Below the pieces are notes generated by a model. The model was given only the letters and a program-made list of their open reading frames with translations, did no database searches and was not told the origin of the DNA. From Juglans regia (lineage: Eukaryota > Streptophyta > Magnoliopsida > Fagales > Juglandaceae): a DNA stretch of 64,000 bases. Each line of letters opens with the position of its first letter. The first letter of the stretch is position 1. The stretch spans positions 35,040,838 to 35,104,837 of the forward strand of contig NC_049901.1 in assembly GCF_001411555.2 (NCBI RefSeq). Reading direction: 5' to 3'. The position numbers and the translations under genes were made by a program. Shown one piece after another: positions 11,169-23,383 of this stretch.

Positions 11169-12764
11169 GAGTGGTGCTCCAGGCCGGTCGGGTGTGAAGA
11201 TTAATTTCACACCGGCCAATCAATAAGTGCCACGTAGGCATCCCAAAAAGAATTGAAATGGACTCGCATACACCCGAAACCTCTCCCTCTCCTTCTTTCT
11301 CTTTCTCTCCCTCTCCCTCTCTCTCCCGCATCTGCACTTATGTAGCAAAAGATCCACAGAGACACTTTGGTCCAACCAAGTACCCATGTAATCAAGAGCT
11401 TCCTCCACCATGCTTTGGGGACTTTCTTCGACCCGATATACTGGTAGTAGTAGTGGATATTCCAACTGTTTCCCGAGATCTTCTCCCACCATTTTAGCCA
11501 CATCTTGCCACTATCACCAAGCACACTAGTCTCAGTGTCCACTATTCCACTATTTATGAACCAGTTCATGGAAATTACTGACACAATCCAATAACATAGC
11601 ATCAAAAGTAGATGCCCCACCTTTACGCCAAACCTAACACAGCATCATGGAAATTACAGACTTTCTTCGACCCAATATACTGGTAGTAGTAGTGGATCTT
11701 CCAACTGTTTCCCGAGATCTTCTCCCACCATTTTAGCCACATCTTGCCACTATCACCAAAGACACTAGTCTCGGTGTCCACTATTCCACTATTTATGAAC
11801 TAGTTCATGAAAATTATAGACACAATTCAATAACATAGTATCAAAAGCAGATGCCCCACCTTTAGGCCAAACCTAACTACGTGAAGCAAACTCATCAAAA
11901 ACAGTTACCAACACAAGGCGGTCAAGAGACCTAGTATCAAATCCACAAAAACATTCTAGTTAAACCCAACATCAAGAAGCGGGTAAAAAACTTGGAAGAA
12001 GTTGAAAGTGAGGAAATGAAGGAGGACGAAACTCAACCATTTCCTAACTCAGAAAAAGTAGGTAGATTGAAAAGTATGTGTAAGTGGAGAGATGCTATCT
12101 TATCCACCTAGACAACTTCAAAATTGGAATGCAAGAAGAGCGCAGGATTATGGGAGATAAGAATTCATAGACCAAAAAAAAAAAAAAGGAATCACAAGAT
12201 TCAGAGTTTCTAATCCCAAACAACTTGATTTTATCTGTAACTACCAACCAAAACCCAGGACAAGAAATGGGCTAAACTAACCAACAAAGATTCGAAATTT
12301 AGTTAAACCAATTCAGAAAACCAACCCCCCAATAAAGAATCTGACAAGAGATCTAGTTTATAGTGGTTTCCAGCCTCCTGAAATCAAACAAGAACGAATT
12401 TAAGCACGTGGTATTAAACTTTGACTCTTTTGAGTAAACCAACCTTAATAGAACTATGCACAAAACACAAGAAAGACCGGAAATGGTAGTAGAAGAAGAA
12501 GCAGCAATAGGGAGATAAAAAAGGTGAGCAGAGTAAATGAATTAGCGAGAAAAGGTTGGAGAAGAATATGATAATGGTGGTAAAAATGTCTGCTAGCCTC
12601 ATCTTGAGTGCAGATAAGGGAGGGAGAGGGAGAGAAAGAAGGAGGGGGAGAGATTTCGGGTGTATGCGGGTCCATTTCAATTCTTTTTGGGATGCCTACG
12701 TGGCATTTGTTGATTGGCCGGTGTGAAATTAATCTTCACACTCGACCGTCCTCAAGGTTTTCTC
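11169..12764. mobile_element. Mutator-like element (Pack-MULE-like), copy A
   Basis: 1596 bp with long inverted ends of about 170 bp (11169-11345 against 12600-12764), both running through CACACCGGCCAATCAA and GCCACGTAGGCATCCC into a CT-rich tract. It is flanked by the 9-bp direct repeat TTTGCAAAA (11160-11168 and 12765-12773); long TIRs with a 9-bp target duplication are typical of Mutator-like elements. TTTGCAAA is itself palindromic, which weakens the target-site argument a little. No transposase is present. The interior holds a non-transposase segment, partly open on the - strand (VEESPQSMVEEALDYMGTWL), that may be a captured host fragment. Confidence 0.65.
11420..11877. repeat. Internal tandem duplication in the Mutator-like element
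   Basis: A unit starting GACTTTCTTCGACCC at 11420 is repeated from 11659, an offset of 239 bp. Copy B has the unit only once (from about 33458), so the duplication arose in copy A after the segmental duplication. Confidence 0.85.
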
Positions 12765-12989
12765 TTTGCAAAATTACCAAAAGACATTGCATAAGAAATG
12801 AATAATTAAAGTTAGATTCATATCAAACTTTAATTTCTCTTTCCCTTTTTTTTCTTTTTTCACAACTCAAATTTAGGGAAAAGTTAAGAATGTTGACTAT
12901 GGGAATAATACAACAACAAAACTGGGTTCTTAAAATGGGTAGCAACGGAAGACTCAAAAATACACATCACACTGAACCTCCTGATCAAT

Positions 12990-13250
12990 GACTACAACAC
13001 AATTGCTTTTTAGTGACGGTTGGGAAATTGTGACAGTCCCTAAACCGTCACTAAAAGGAATTTTCTGTGATAGTTTCTGGAAACCGTCACTAAAGACAGA
13101 TGAGATTTTTTTTACGTTCCAACGTATAGAAAATTTACGTTCGAACGTTGTGGCTGTTTACGTGCGAACGTGAAATGTTTTGGCGCAACCGTTCGAACGT
13201 GAAATGTTTGCGCCAATGTTCGAACGTTAATTAATAACGTTTGAACGTTC
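12990..13250. repeat. Left subterminal repeats of CACTA-1
   Basis: Two motif types alternate. The outer one is TAGTGACGGTT or its complement (13011, 13045, 13084 regions). The inner one is the palindrome CGTTCGAACG (13139 and 13190 exact, several near copies). Direct and inverted short motifs of this kind bind TNPA-type proteins in En/Spm elements; binding here is inferred. Confidence 0.8.
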
Positions 13251-13554
13251 ATTGTAAATTTAAATTAAATATGACTTTAATTTAAAAATTATGTGATTTT
13301 TATTGTGCATAATTTGTGAACAAGTCTAAAAAATTGACTTGTATATATTTATACATACACAATTTGTAATATATAAATATATATTTATGTTTATATATAT
13401 TTGAAATGCAGTGATTTAGTATTAAAGTTGGAAAATATAACATCAAAGAAGATTAAGAATTGAAATTAAAAAACGATAGAAATATTCAATAATATTTTTC
13501 TTTACAAATATTAAAAATAAAATATAAAATTTGATAGAATGTAGTAAACAACAG

Positions 13555-14738
13555 TCAAATGATAACGTTGTCCGTGAAAGTCGAACTCCGTACCTCCTCA
13601 GTCAAGGTATCAACCTTGTCGTTGAGGATAGTTACACGATGGGTGAGTTCGGCAACAGACGCCGATATAGTCTCGAGGGATCGATCGATCTTATGATCGA
13701 TATGCGCAGTCAGCTGTGAGATGACCGCATCAACCCAAGCATGCCGCACATCTCCTGCAGATGTACTCGGCGTATGCTGACTACTACTCCCCACATGACC
13801 TGGCTCAAGCTGCGTTGGAGGAACTAGATCCTCTACAGGGGTGGCTGAAGTCCCCTCGCCTGTCCAATGCTACGTCGATGCGTGGTCATGTCGAGGGGGC
13901 TCATTTGATCTTTGACCCGTTCCTCTGCCTGGGTCAGCACTCCCCGTGCAAGTAATAGTCGGCTGATTAGGACACTGTATGGGAGATTCTCCATGGAGAC
14001 GATGCTTGCCTCATAACGGATCCTCTCAAAGATGTGCAGTGGCAAATTTATAGGATCTCCATGTGCCACTCGTATCAAAAATTGCGCCCAAAGTCGACTA
14101 AATGTGGTTTTATGTGCCACAGGATCGACATTTGTTGCAACAATAAGGTGCAACATGCGGAAGAAATGTAGCAGATGGTTCTGGTTGAAGGCGTTCTTCC
14201 ACTTGATCTGCATGCGGTCCCTCCCGGTGAGAATGTAGAAATCCTCGTCTCGGTCATCATCCCGAGCCTCGACGCTAGTATCCTCGGCCTCTGACTGGCC
14301 TGCATCTCTAGCTGATGCTGGCTCAAATGGGCGGCCAGTAGATGATGTAGAAGTGTCTACATCCTCACGGGGTGTTGAGTGTGCAAATGTCTCAACTCCT
14401 CGACGAATCCAGAGGTGCTCGCCGATGACATCTGGTGATACCTCAATGGAAACACCGCGTATAGTCACGGTGTGAAAGGATGTGTCCTGAGGCATGTCAC
14501 ACATCCCCATATAGAATTCCTGAACCATTGAGGGGTATACATTACCCCTCAATATGCAAATATTTCCCCAGCCTCTACTGAGGAAAACATCTCTCAGGTT
14601 CGTCTGTTGCCATTTGAGTTCGTCGAACTCATTAATCAGGACCTCTCGCTCTACTATAACAGTACGAGCCCTGATACGAGCAGTGTCCTGAGTGGCTCAT
14701 TCCCTCCCTCGTTTCGTAGTATGTAGTAGATGAGCCAT
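13555..14738 (-). pseudogene. Antisense accessory gene in CACTA-1 (putative plant transposon protein domain)
   Basis: Reading starts at the ATG at 14738. There is one in-frame TGA at 14697-14699, then an open frame through DVFLSRGWGNICIL, VQEFYMGM, VTIRGVSIEVSPDVIGEHLW and FFRMLHLIVATNVDP to about 13833. A 1-base shift leads into a tail of about 90 residues (TAHIDHKIDRSLETISASVA) that looks like a coiled coil and ends at 13555. The W-FL...REFY...V.VRG..V..SP..I order is that of the 'putative plant transposon protein' domain found in many plant genomes; I assign it from the pattern, with moderate confidence. It runs against the transposase genes and sits between subterminal motif clusters, so it is either a third element gene or a captured sequence. 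It is clearly GC-richer than its surroundings. Confidence 0.6.
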
Positions 14739-14829
14739 ATCCTGAAAATAGAAAAGGAAAAAAAATTATTTATATTAATGCATTATTTTGTGTTAATTTT
14801 AAGCTGCTCTGCATTAACTTTCGAACATA

Positions 14830-15310
14830 ACAAAATAAACATTCAGACATTTATTTCATACGTTCGCACGTAAAATACTGTAAATAAATTTACATTCGAA
14901 CATAAAACATATACATTCGAACATAAGCAGTAAATAAATATTGGCTAACGCACGTTCGGATGTTTATGTTATACATTCGAACGTATTTTTTTTACATGCG
15001 AATGTAAATATGAACGTCCGAACGTCGAAGCATGAATAAAGTAGAAAATCACTACGTTCGGATGTTATAATTAAATGTTCGACCGTATGTGATTTACGTG
15101 CGAAAGTAAAATACTCATGTTCGAACGTATGTCGTTTAATAATATTTAAAAAGTAGTACGTCCGGACGTATACATTAAACATTTAGACGTAAAATTGATG
15201 AAAATGACGTCCGAATATAAGACAATGAATGTTCAAACGTAGAAGCCACAATGGCTATTTAATTGAAACTTCGTACGTTCGAACGTCTTGGTGAAACGTT
15301 CGAACGTGAC
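14830..15310. repeat. Palindromic motif cluster, left arm of CACTA-1
   Basis: Dense copies and near copies of ACGTTCGAACGT, exact at 15276-15285 and 15297-15306 and with one or two mismatches roughly every 25-40 bp from 14830. A further exact copy lies at 15694-15703. Confidence 0.85.
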
Positions 15311-16449
15311 GACATAGGCTGAATCGACTCAGCCATTATTGAAATCTCAAAAATTTCTCTACAAGGTTCTAAATGCCGAAATGTCACCGTAGAAATGAAG
15401 TATACAGTTCAAGAAGCATTTCTACGGTGACTATTCGGCCAATCGCAAGCCGTGGTGGCCGGAAAATAGAGTTGAAAATTCGGCCACCATTTATCCCGTT
15501 TTAAATAAAACTCAATCCAAATATCAATAAAATACATGTTATTTGAATAAAAGATGAATGCCTACCTTTTACTGACGGTTGTGGCAGAGTTTGATGGCGG
15601 CGGTAACGGAGGCGTGACGGCGTGCAACAGAATGACGATGGAGCTATTGGAAATGTTGTTTCGACGTTCGGTTTTGGCCTTATATACACAGATCGTTCGA
15701 ACGTAATTATTATTACGTTTGAACGTTTGTCAATTTACTTTGCAAAATATTATCTATAATATATTATATTATAAATGTTTATGTTATATATTATAATGTT
15801 GTATAATATTATTGACAATTAGATTAATTGGTTTTTTTTAATTTGTGAGTGCTAGTTATATTTCTAAAGTTTAGCAATATGTTTATACATATTATTGTGA
15901 TTTTATACTTACTCTTGAAATAATTGTGATTATTGTTTGTGAATTTTGTGAATAGTTTGTGACTTTATGGTGTTCATTTATTAATTAATATGTGTATAAA
16001 TATTATTGTGAGAATATTGTGAATATTATGTGATATGGATTTAAAATATTGTGATTATTGTTTCTGAATTTTTATTGAATATGTTTAACAAGAAAATTAT
16101 AAGTTTATGATCTTAATTTTAAGTAAAGATTAAAAACGTTTAATATACAAATAATATGAAGTTTAATATATAACATAGAGTAAGTATATATAATATATTC
16201 ATACTAATTTAGTTAGAATATGATTATTATTCAAGTTATAAGTATAATATAAATTATGTCTTAAAAAGAATAAAAAATAAATGACCGACTAGCTAACTAG
16301 CTTGGTGATCACGTTGTAGTTGCGTACTTTCATTTATTGCGTTTGTGGCTATGAAGTGGGCCGTACGTATCTTCAGACATCAAGATAGGTGTCCAAAATA
16401 CACCTTCTGATTGTCTATATATATATATATATAATGTAGTATATATATA
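15311..16449. other. CACTA-1 left arm, AT-rich non-coding
   Basis: No gene is seen apart from the single motif copy at 15694. A short inverted repeat around ATTTCTACGGTGA... occurs near 15383 and 15417. Confidence 0.5.
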
Positions 16450-17020
16450 GATATATAAAATGGTGTATATATACAATATTATAAGTTAATATATAATGCA
16501 AAATTTAATAAGTAACAATTTAGTATATATTATTGATTTATATATATGGTATAGTTTATACACTATATTATTATGTTCTCATCTAAAGTACTATGCTATC
16601 ATACTATACAATATAGTATAGTTATAGATATATAAAATGGTGTATATTTACTATACTATAATGTAGTATATAATGCAGAATTTAATAAGTAACAAAGAAT
16701 TATATATTATTGATTTATATATATGGTATAGTTTATATACTATATTATTATGTTCTCATCTAAAGTATTATGCTATCATACTATACAATGTAGTATAGTT
16801 ATAGATATATAAAATGTAGTATATATACTATATTATAAGTTAGTATATAATGCAGAATTTAATAAGTAACAATTTAGTATATATTATTGATTTATATATA
16901 TGGTATAGTTTATATACTATATTATTATGTTCTCATCTAAAGTATTATGCTATCATACTATACAATGTATTATATATATAGATATATAAAATGGTGTACA
17001 TATACTATACTATAATATAG
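16450..17020. repeat. 177-bp tandem array inside CACTA-1
   Basis: The anchor GATATATAAAATG occurs at 16450, 16627, 16804 and 16981, exactly 177 bp apart each time. A second anchor GTTCTCATCTAAAGTA occurs at 16575, 16752 and 16929 with the same spacing. About 3.2 units are present, AT-rich and highly similar. Confidence 0.95.
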
Positions 17021-17029
17021 TATATTAGG

Positions 17030-17510
17030 AATGGTACGTTCGAACGTTAAACTAAGACGCGTGAAATTTCCTGCTCAATTAAGGTATCTGTGTGATGATC
17101 TGAACGTTCGGACGTTTATACCATACGTTCGAACGTTAGTAGATGAAAATCACTAAAAAATTATGAATGTCCGAACGCCAAATTTCTTAACGTCAGAACG
17201 TTAGGAAAATTAGTGCGGGAAATTTCCCGCTCAAATATGGTAACACTTTGATTATATGTACGTTCAGACGTTTAAGTTAGATGTTCGAACGTTAATCTGT
17301 AAATCTACGAATGTTAGAACGAAAAATTGTGATACGTTCGAACATAAAAATAAAAGTGCGGGAAATTTCCCACTAGATTTTATGTTCTATCATAAGAATG
17401 GTACGTTTGAACGTGTATTGAAAACGTCCGAACGTTCTGGGCGGGAATAATTTTTGTTTTTCATTACGTTCGAACGTTATCTAAAAATATAACGTTCGAA
17501 CGTTTGAACT
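17030..17510. repeat. Second palindromic motif cluster, left arm of CACTA-1
   Basis: Exact CGTTCGAACG at 17037, 17126, 17467 and 17493, with many near copies between. Three copies of GCGGGAAATTTCCCGC or shortened forms (about 17070, 17217, 17359) also recur. Confidence 0.85.
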
Positions 17511-17581
17511 AATAATTTTAGAACTTAATGAATACGCGCACGGGAGGAAGCGGATCATTTCTTCTTCTCCCATGCGTGCAA

Positions 17582-17629
17582 CAGAGAGAGAGAGAGAGAG
17601 TTGAGAGAGAATCGGCCCGAGGCTCCTAC

Positions 17630-17683
<54 letters not shown>

Positions 17684-17690
17684 TAGAGTG
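17582..17690. repeat. (GA)n microsatellite
   Basis: Two GA tracts, about 17584-17601 and 17632-17680, in a purine-rich leader-like stretch. Confidence 0.95.
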
Positions 17691-19041
17691 AGAGAGAGTT
17701 GAGTTAGAGAGCGATGTGAGTTAGGTAATACAAGATTTAGAGTGAGAGAGAGTTGAGTTTTGGTAAGAAAAAATTATTTTTCTTATCATTTTTTGAATTT
17801 TATGATATTTGTATTGTGTTTTTGTTATAATATTTCTAATAAATTAGTGTTGTATTTTTTTGAAGGATTGGTTGTTTTGGCAAGTTGGAAGATTTTGATT
17901 TGTAAGAGGATATTGTGAGTACTAGGTATATTTCTAAACTTTATCAATATGTTGTTGTGATTTTATGCTTACTCTTGAAATATTGTGATTATTGTTTGTA
18001 TAGTTTGTAATTAGTTTATTAGTTATTGTAAATATGTTGTGATATGGATTTGAAATATTGTGATTATTATTTGTGAATGACGTTTTCAAGAAACATTATT
18101 AGAAATATATTGTCCTTAGGCATTGTTAATACATGTTTATTGCTTACTCAAGTTTAGGAATATGTTAATACATGTGGCATGTTATTTTATGCTTACAATT
18201 GAAATATTGCGATTATTATTTGTATAGTTTGTGAGTTATTGTGAATATGTTGTGATATGAATTTGAAATATTGTGATTATTATTTGTGAATGACGGGAGA
18301 CTGAATATGTTTACATGTGACATGTTATTTTGTGTTTTTTGGATTTGTTCTTTAACAAGAAAATTATAAATTTAGGATTTTAATTTAAGTAAAGATTAAA
18401 AACATTTAATTTACATTTAATATGAGACTTAATATCTAACATTTAATAAGTATAAATAATATATTCATACTAATTTAGTTATTATTATTCTAATTATAAC
18501 TATATTATAAAACTTGATTTAAAAAAAACAGATAAAAAAAGTATATAACTTAACTATATATAAAATATAACATATACATAAAATAACTATAATTAATAAT
18601 TACTTATTAAGTATGATAATTAAAATTCAACTTTAAGAATGATAATAATTCAAATGTTATAATAACATTTAAAATTAAGTATAACAATTAAAATAACTCT
18701 TTAAGAATTATAATAATTAAAATTATATTATAACCTTTGAAATTAAGTATAACAATTAAAATTATACTTTAAGAACGATAATAATTAAAAGTATAATATA
18801 ACCTTTAAAATACTCTTCAATAAAAAAAGTCTTGAACCTACTAAATAAGTAGAGTTGGAATATGTAAATATACTTACTTATTATAAACTAAAGAGTAAGT
18901 AAATAAGGATCAAATAATTGCTTGTATAAAAATTATTTATTTATTGTCTATATAAATAAATAACTCACTCAATTGAGTATAACAATTAAGATTATAATTG
19001 TGAAATGATAATAATTAAAATTATATAAAATCTTTTGGTAT
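17691..19041. other. CACTA-1 AT-rich spacer with short repeats
   Basis: No gene is recognised. Phrases such as TTGAAATATTGTGATTATT recur between 17940 and 18290. AT-rich units around TTAAGAATGATAATAATT recur about every 70 bp between 18625 and 18790. Confidence 0.5.
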
Positions 19042-19163
19042 TTAGTCTAATTGCTTGACTGTTATAGTCTCTCCGGCCTTGACTAATCTCCTCTAGTCTT
19101 GACATACACTACTTGAGAGTTATCGGGACTGGAGAGTCTATGACAGTTAAGCAATTAGACTAA
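19042..19163. repeat. Long hairpin upstream of the TNP2-like gene
   Basis: 19042-19074 pairs with 19131-19163 at 30 of 33 positions (TTAGTCTAATTGCTT against AAGCAATTAGACTAA), enclosing a 56-base loop. It could be a small nested MITE or a structured element of the leader. No similar copy was noticed in the window. Confidence 0.8.
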
Positions 19164-19601
19164 CATTTGGATATGGTGTGTCATTGCATAAATAACCTTA
19201 GACCCGTATGAGAATTAGTGTACATTTATGTGTCCACTAATTCCTGAATTGTCTAGTGTGGGCAGTTTGGGATTATATTATCTGTATTGCACATTTTTGT
19301 TACTCGCTACTTTCCATGTTTAATATGAAGTTTCGGTGTCTTCCTCTACTGTTTTTTGGGTATACTGTTCGTAGGATCACAATCCCGATATTTGAACATG
19401 TATACTTGGAGAATTATGGGGAGGTGCTGCCGAAATTTCTACTAACGTGGAAAGTAGTAGAGTGACGAGATTTGTGCAATATGGAGAATATAATCTCGAA
19501 TGAGATAGGACCAACTACCTTATCAAAAAAGTAATGAGAATTGGAGCATGACATGCATGTGAATTTTCAATGTACATGTTATTACTATATAGATGTTTTT
19601 A

Positions 19602-22600
19602 GAAATGGACAAAAATTGGATGCGTCTGAGCGATAGACTTGGAAAGGATTACGTACCCTATGCACGTGGAGTAAGAACCTTCATTGATTTTGCACGTGCC
19701 TCTGCTGATAGTCGTGGTTACATTAAGTGTCCATGTTGAGGGTGTAAAAATTTGTGTAAGATAGGATTGGATGAAGTAGAAAGTCATATATTTGTGAACA
19801 GCATGAATCTGGGGTATACGTGATGGGTATTGCATGGTGAGCCATATGAACAGTCAGCAGATGTATTGGTCGATCATCACAATTATTTGTGGCACATGGA
19901 TGATGATTATGAGCAGGATGAGATGGAGGAGATGTTGGGTAACATTGGAACTGGGATGTTTATGGATGAGGTTAACGACAATGCCTCAAGTGGTGGAGAG
20001 ACTGATTGTGAAAATTTTCCTTCACTGTGGGAAGATGCAAAGCGCGAGTTTTATCCAGGTTGTACAAAACATTCCAAAATGTTGTTTATTGTGCGGTTGC
20101 TTCACATTAAGTCATTGTGTGGGATGTCGACGAAAGCAATAAATATGATTTTGTACTTATTTAATGAGGTGCTTCCCGAAGGGTCTGCATTGCCCAAGAA
20201 CTTTTATGAAGCGAAACAGTTGAAAAATAGATTAGGATTTGAGTACAAGTCCATACATACAAGCAAGAATGATTGTGTATTGTTCTGGAAGGAGAATGAG
20301 GAGAAACAAGCATGTCCTATATGCGGAGAGTCCAGGTGGAAGGGTAAGAAAATTGTGTCTGTTAAGGTGTTGCGGTATTTTCCCTTGAAACCTAGGTTGC
20401 AAAGACTATATATGTGTAAGAAAACAGCTCATGATATGAGGTGGCACGAGGAGAAAAGAGTTAAGAATGACGCATATATGAGGCATCCAGCTGATTCACT
20501 TGCGTGGGAATATTTTGATAATCAATATCCAGAGTTCGGGATAGAAGCTCGGAAGGTGCGCCTGGGACTCACAACTGATGGATTCAACCCTTTTGGGAAT
20601 ATGAGTACAAGTTATAGCACTTGGCCCGTAGTATTGATTTCGTACAATCTTCCACCATGGAGGTGCATGAATGCGCCAAACTTTTTGTTAACTTTACTCA
20701 TCCCTGACCCTAGATCACCTGGGAATGATATTGACGTATTCATGCAGCCGTTGATTGAAGAGCTGAAAGAATTATAGGAAACAGACGTTAGAACTTATGA
20801 TGCATCTACGTCGACATCTTTTCAGATGCATGCTGCAGTAATGTGGACCATAAATGATTTCCCGGCATATGGGAATCTCCGGCTGGAGTACGAAAGGGAA
20901 GTTAGCGTGTCCGACGTGTAATAAAAAAACTGCTAGTGAGTGGCTAAAATATTCTCAGAAGTTGTGTTTCATGGGTCATTGACATTATTTACCAGCAAAT
21001 CATGCATGGAGAAGAGAATGTGCCAAATTTGATGGGAGAATAGAGGATAGGATTGCACCAAAAGAGTTGTTTGGAGAAGAGATAGTGGAACAACTGCAAC
21101 ATGTTAGAGCGAACAATTTTGGCAAAGGTCGGGGAAAGAACAAGAGAAAACGAGGCGCAGCAGAATTGAATTGGACAAAGCATAGTATTTTTTTTTACTT
21201 GCTGTATTGGTCTTCATGCAAGTTGCGACATAGTTTGGATGTAATGCACATACAGAAGAATATTTGTGATAATGTACTGGGTACATTGATGAGTATTAAC
21301 AAAAAGACGAAAGACACGATCAAGACGAGGAAAGATCTTGAGAGAATGAGAATTAAACATAATCTGCATTTGCAGGTGGAAGGCAATAGGGTGGTCATGC
21401 CGCATGCATGTTTTACGATGACGAGGGAGGAGATGATGGATTTCTACAAATGGTTGCAAGGTGTGAAGTTGCTAGATGGTTATGCTTCAAATATTGGTAA
21501 ATGCGTGAGTCCTGATGACTGGAAAATCAATGGATTGAAAAGTCATGACTGTCACGTATTTTTGCAGAAGTTATTACCTGTGGGAATTCGTGGGAAGCTA
21601 ACATCTAATGTATGTGTCGCCATATCTGAACTCTGTATGTTTTTCAAGGATTTGTGCGCTCGGGTAGTAAATCGAGATGTGTTGTTGAAATTGGAAAAAG
21701 ACATTGCTATTATACTATGTAAATTCGAGCAGATCTTTCCACCATCATTTTTTGATGTCATGGTCCATTTAGTAATATATTTACCATGAGAGGTACTTCT
21801 AGGTGGACTGGTGCAATTTCGTTGGATGTATCCAGTTGAAAGATATTTTGGTCGACTGAAGCGCACTATTGGGAATAAAGCCAAAGCTGAGGGTTCAATA
21901 GCAAAGGCCTATATACACGATAAATGGTTCACATTTTGCTCTCTATATCTTCGTGGTGTTGAGACACGATTTAATCGTCAAGAGCGAAATGCAAATCTTG
22001 CTGCTCCGCCTCCTTGCGAGCTATTAGTGTTTTCCAAGAATGTACGACCCTTGGGTGCACAAACAGGTTACGATTTAATTGATGGAGAGTTGGGTAAAGT
22101 TCGGTGGTATGTGCTAAATAATTGCCAGGAGATTGATGATTATCTCAGGTATGTCGTTTCATGCTTTGAATAATTATAGTTTTCTTAAAATAAACTATAA
22201 TTGTTGTGCTCAAAATATACTTCTTTTGCAACATGTTATAACAGTGAGCACATGGACAAACTTAAGACGGAAGGCGTAGAAAATATAGAGGCAAGACATG
22301 AGGAAGAATTTCCCGAATGGTTTGAAGAACGTGTATGAACTAAAATTATATATATATATTTTATATTTTGAAAATTTTAACTCTGGATAATGAAATAATA
22401 AATATATAATATTTCAATTGTTAGATTTTGGAACAACGTGCTCGTGATCCCGGATCAATTTCTTCTGAATTGTATGCATTGGCTCGTGGTCCCTCAAATA
22501 GAGCACTTCGATACACTACATGCACGGTTCGAGATTATAGATTCCATATTTTGGACCGTGAACGTAATAGAAAGACTCAAAATTGTGGTGTGTTGGTCGA

Positions 22601-23282
22601 GGGGAGTCATGGAACATATGATATTGACTATTATGGTGTCATATGTGATATTATCGGATTGAAATATCTGAGTGGGTCTGTAACATATGTCTTTAAATGT
22701 GATTGGTGGGATTTAGGCGGTGGTCGGGTTTCGATACATAGGGATAATCACTTTACGAGTGTCAATACTGCATCTAAATGGTACGAAGATGATCCATTCG
22801 TATTGGCTTGTCAACTTACCCAAGTCTATTACTTGATTGATCCAATGAAAAGTGCTGATGAAAATAGTGGAAAGATAATTTGGCGAGTCGTACAAAAATT
22901 TGTTCCTTGAAATATATATGAAGCAGGAACGAGTGCAGATTACGAGAATAGTAGAGATGAAAATGACACTCCAATTATAGAGGCATACCAGGAAGATGGA
23001 GAGAGTATTAACTTGTTTGTTGACCTCGGTACACTCGAGTTGCTCCCCTTGTGTAGAGATGATGTCCCACCCGTCCATCTCGACCCGTTTGTATTAAATG
23101 ATCATTCAATTCAAGTAAGTGAGGAGGAAGAAAAAAAAGAAGAGTCAGAAGATGAAGACGAATCAGAATCCGGGCAGGAGGTAGATAAGGACGATGAAGA
23201 AGAGGTGCATGATGATGATGAAGATGTTATTGATGGAGATTATGAAACAAGCATAAAAAATTCATTTGAAGATGAAGAATAA
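19602..23282 (+). pseudogene. TNP2: TNP2-like CACTA transposase (decayed)
   Basis: Starts near 19602 (MDKNWMRLSDRLG), the usual opening of the transposase-associated domain. The Transposase_21 core follows (LGLTTDGFNPFGNMSTSYST, LPPWRCMNAPNF, DIDVFMQPLIEELKEL), then HSLDVMHIQKNICDN, a DUF4218 part (QFRWMYPVERYFGRLK) and, after introns at about 22150-22243 and 22335-22426, a DUF4216 part (VFKCDWWDLGG, DPFVLACQLTQVYYL) ending in an acidic tail. In-frame stops lie at 19737, 19821, 20775, 20980, 21787 and 22908, and a 1-base deletion shifts the frame near 20878. The order and length match TNP2 of En/Spm, the protein that cuts the element ends. It cannot be translated whole. Confidence 0.92.
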
Positions 23283-23383
23283 AAGTACTAAATATTTTAT
23301 TCATATAGGTGACTATAAAATATCTTGAATTTTCATAATTTCTTCTAATTAATTTTCTTTGATATAATTAATTATTTTCAAGA

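Noticed and set aside
19256..19465. 69-codon frame upstream of the TNP2-like gene as a separate gene
   Set aside because: No family recognised; the position suggests leader or promoter of the transposase gene.
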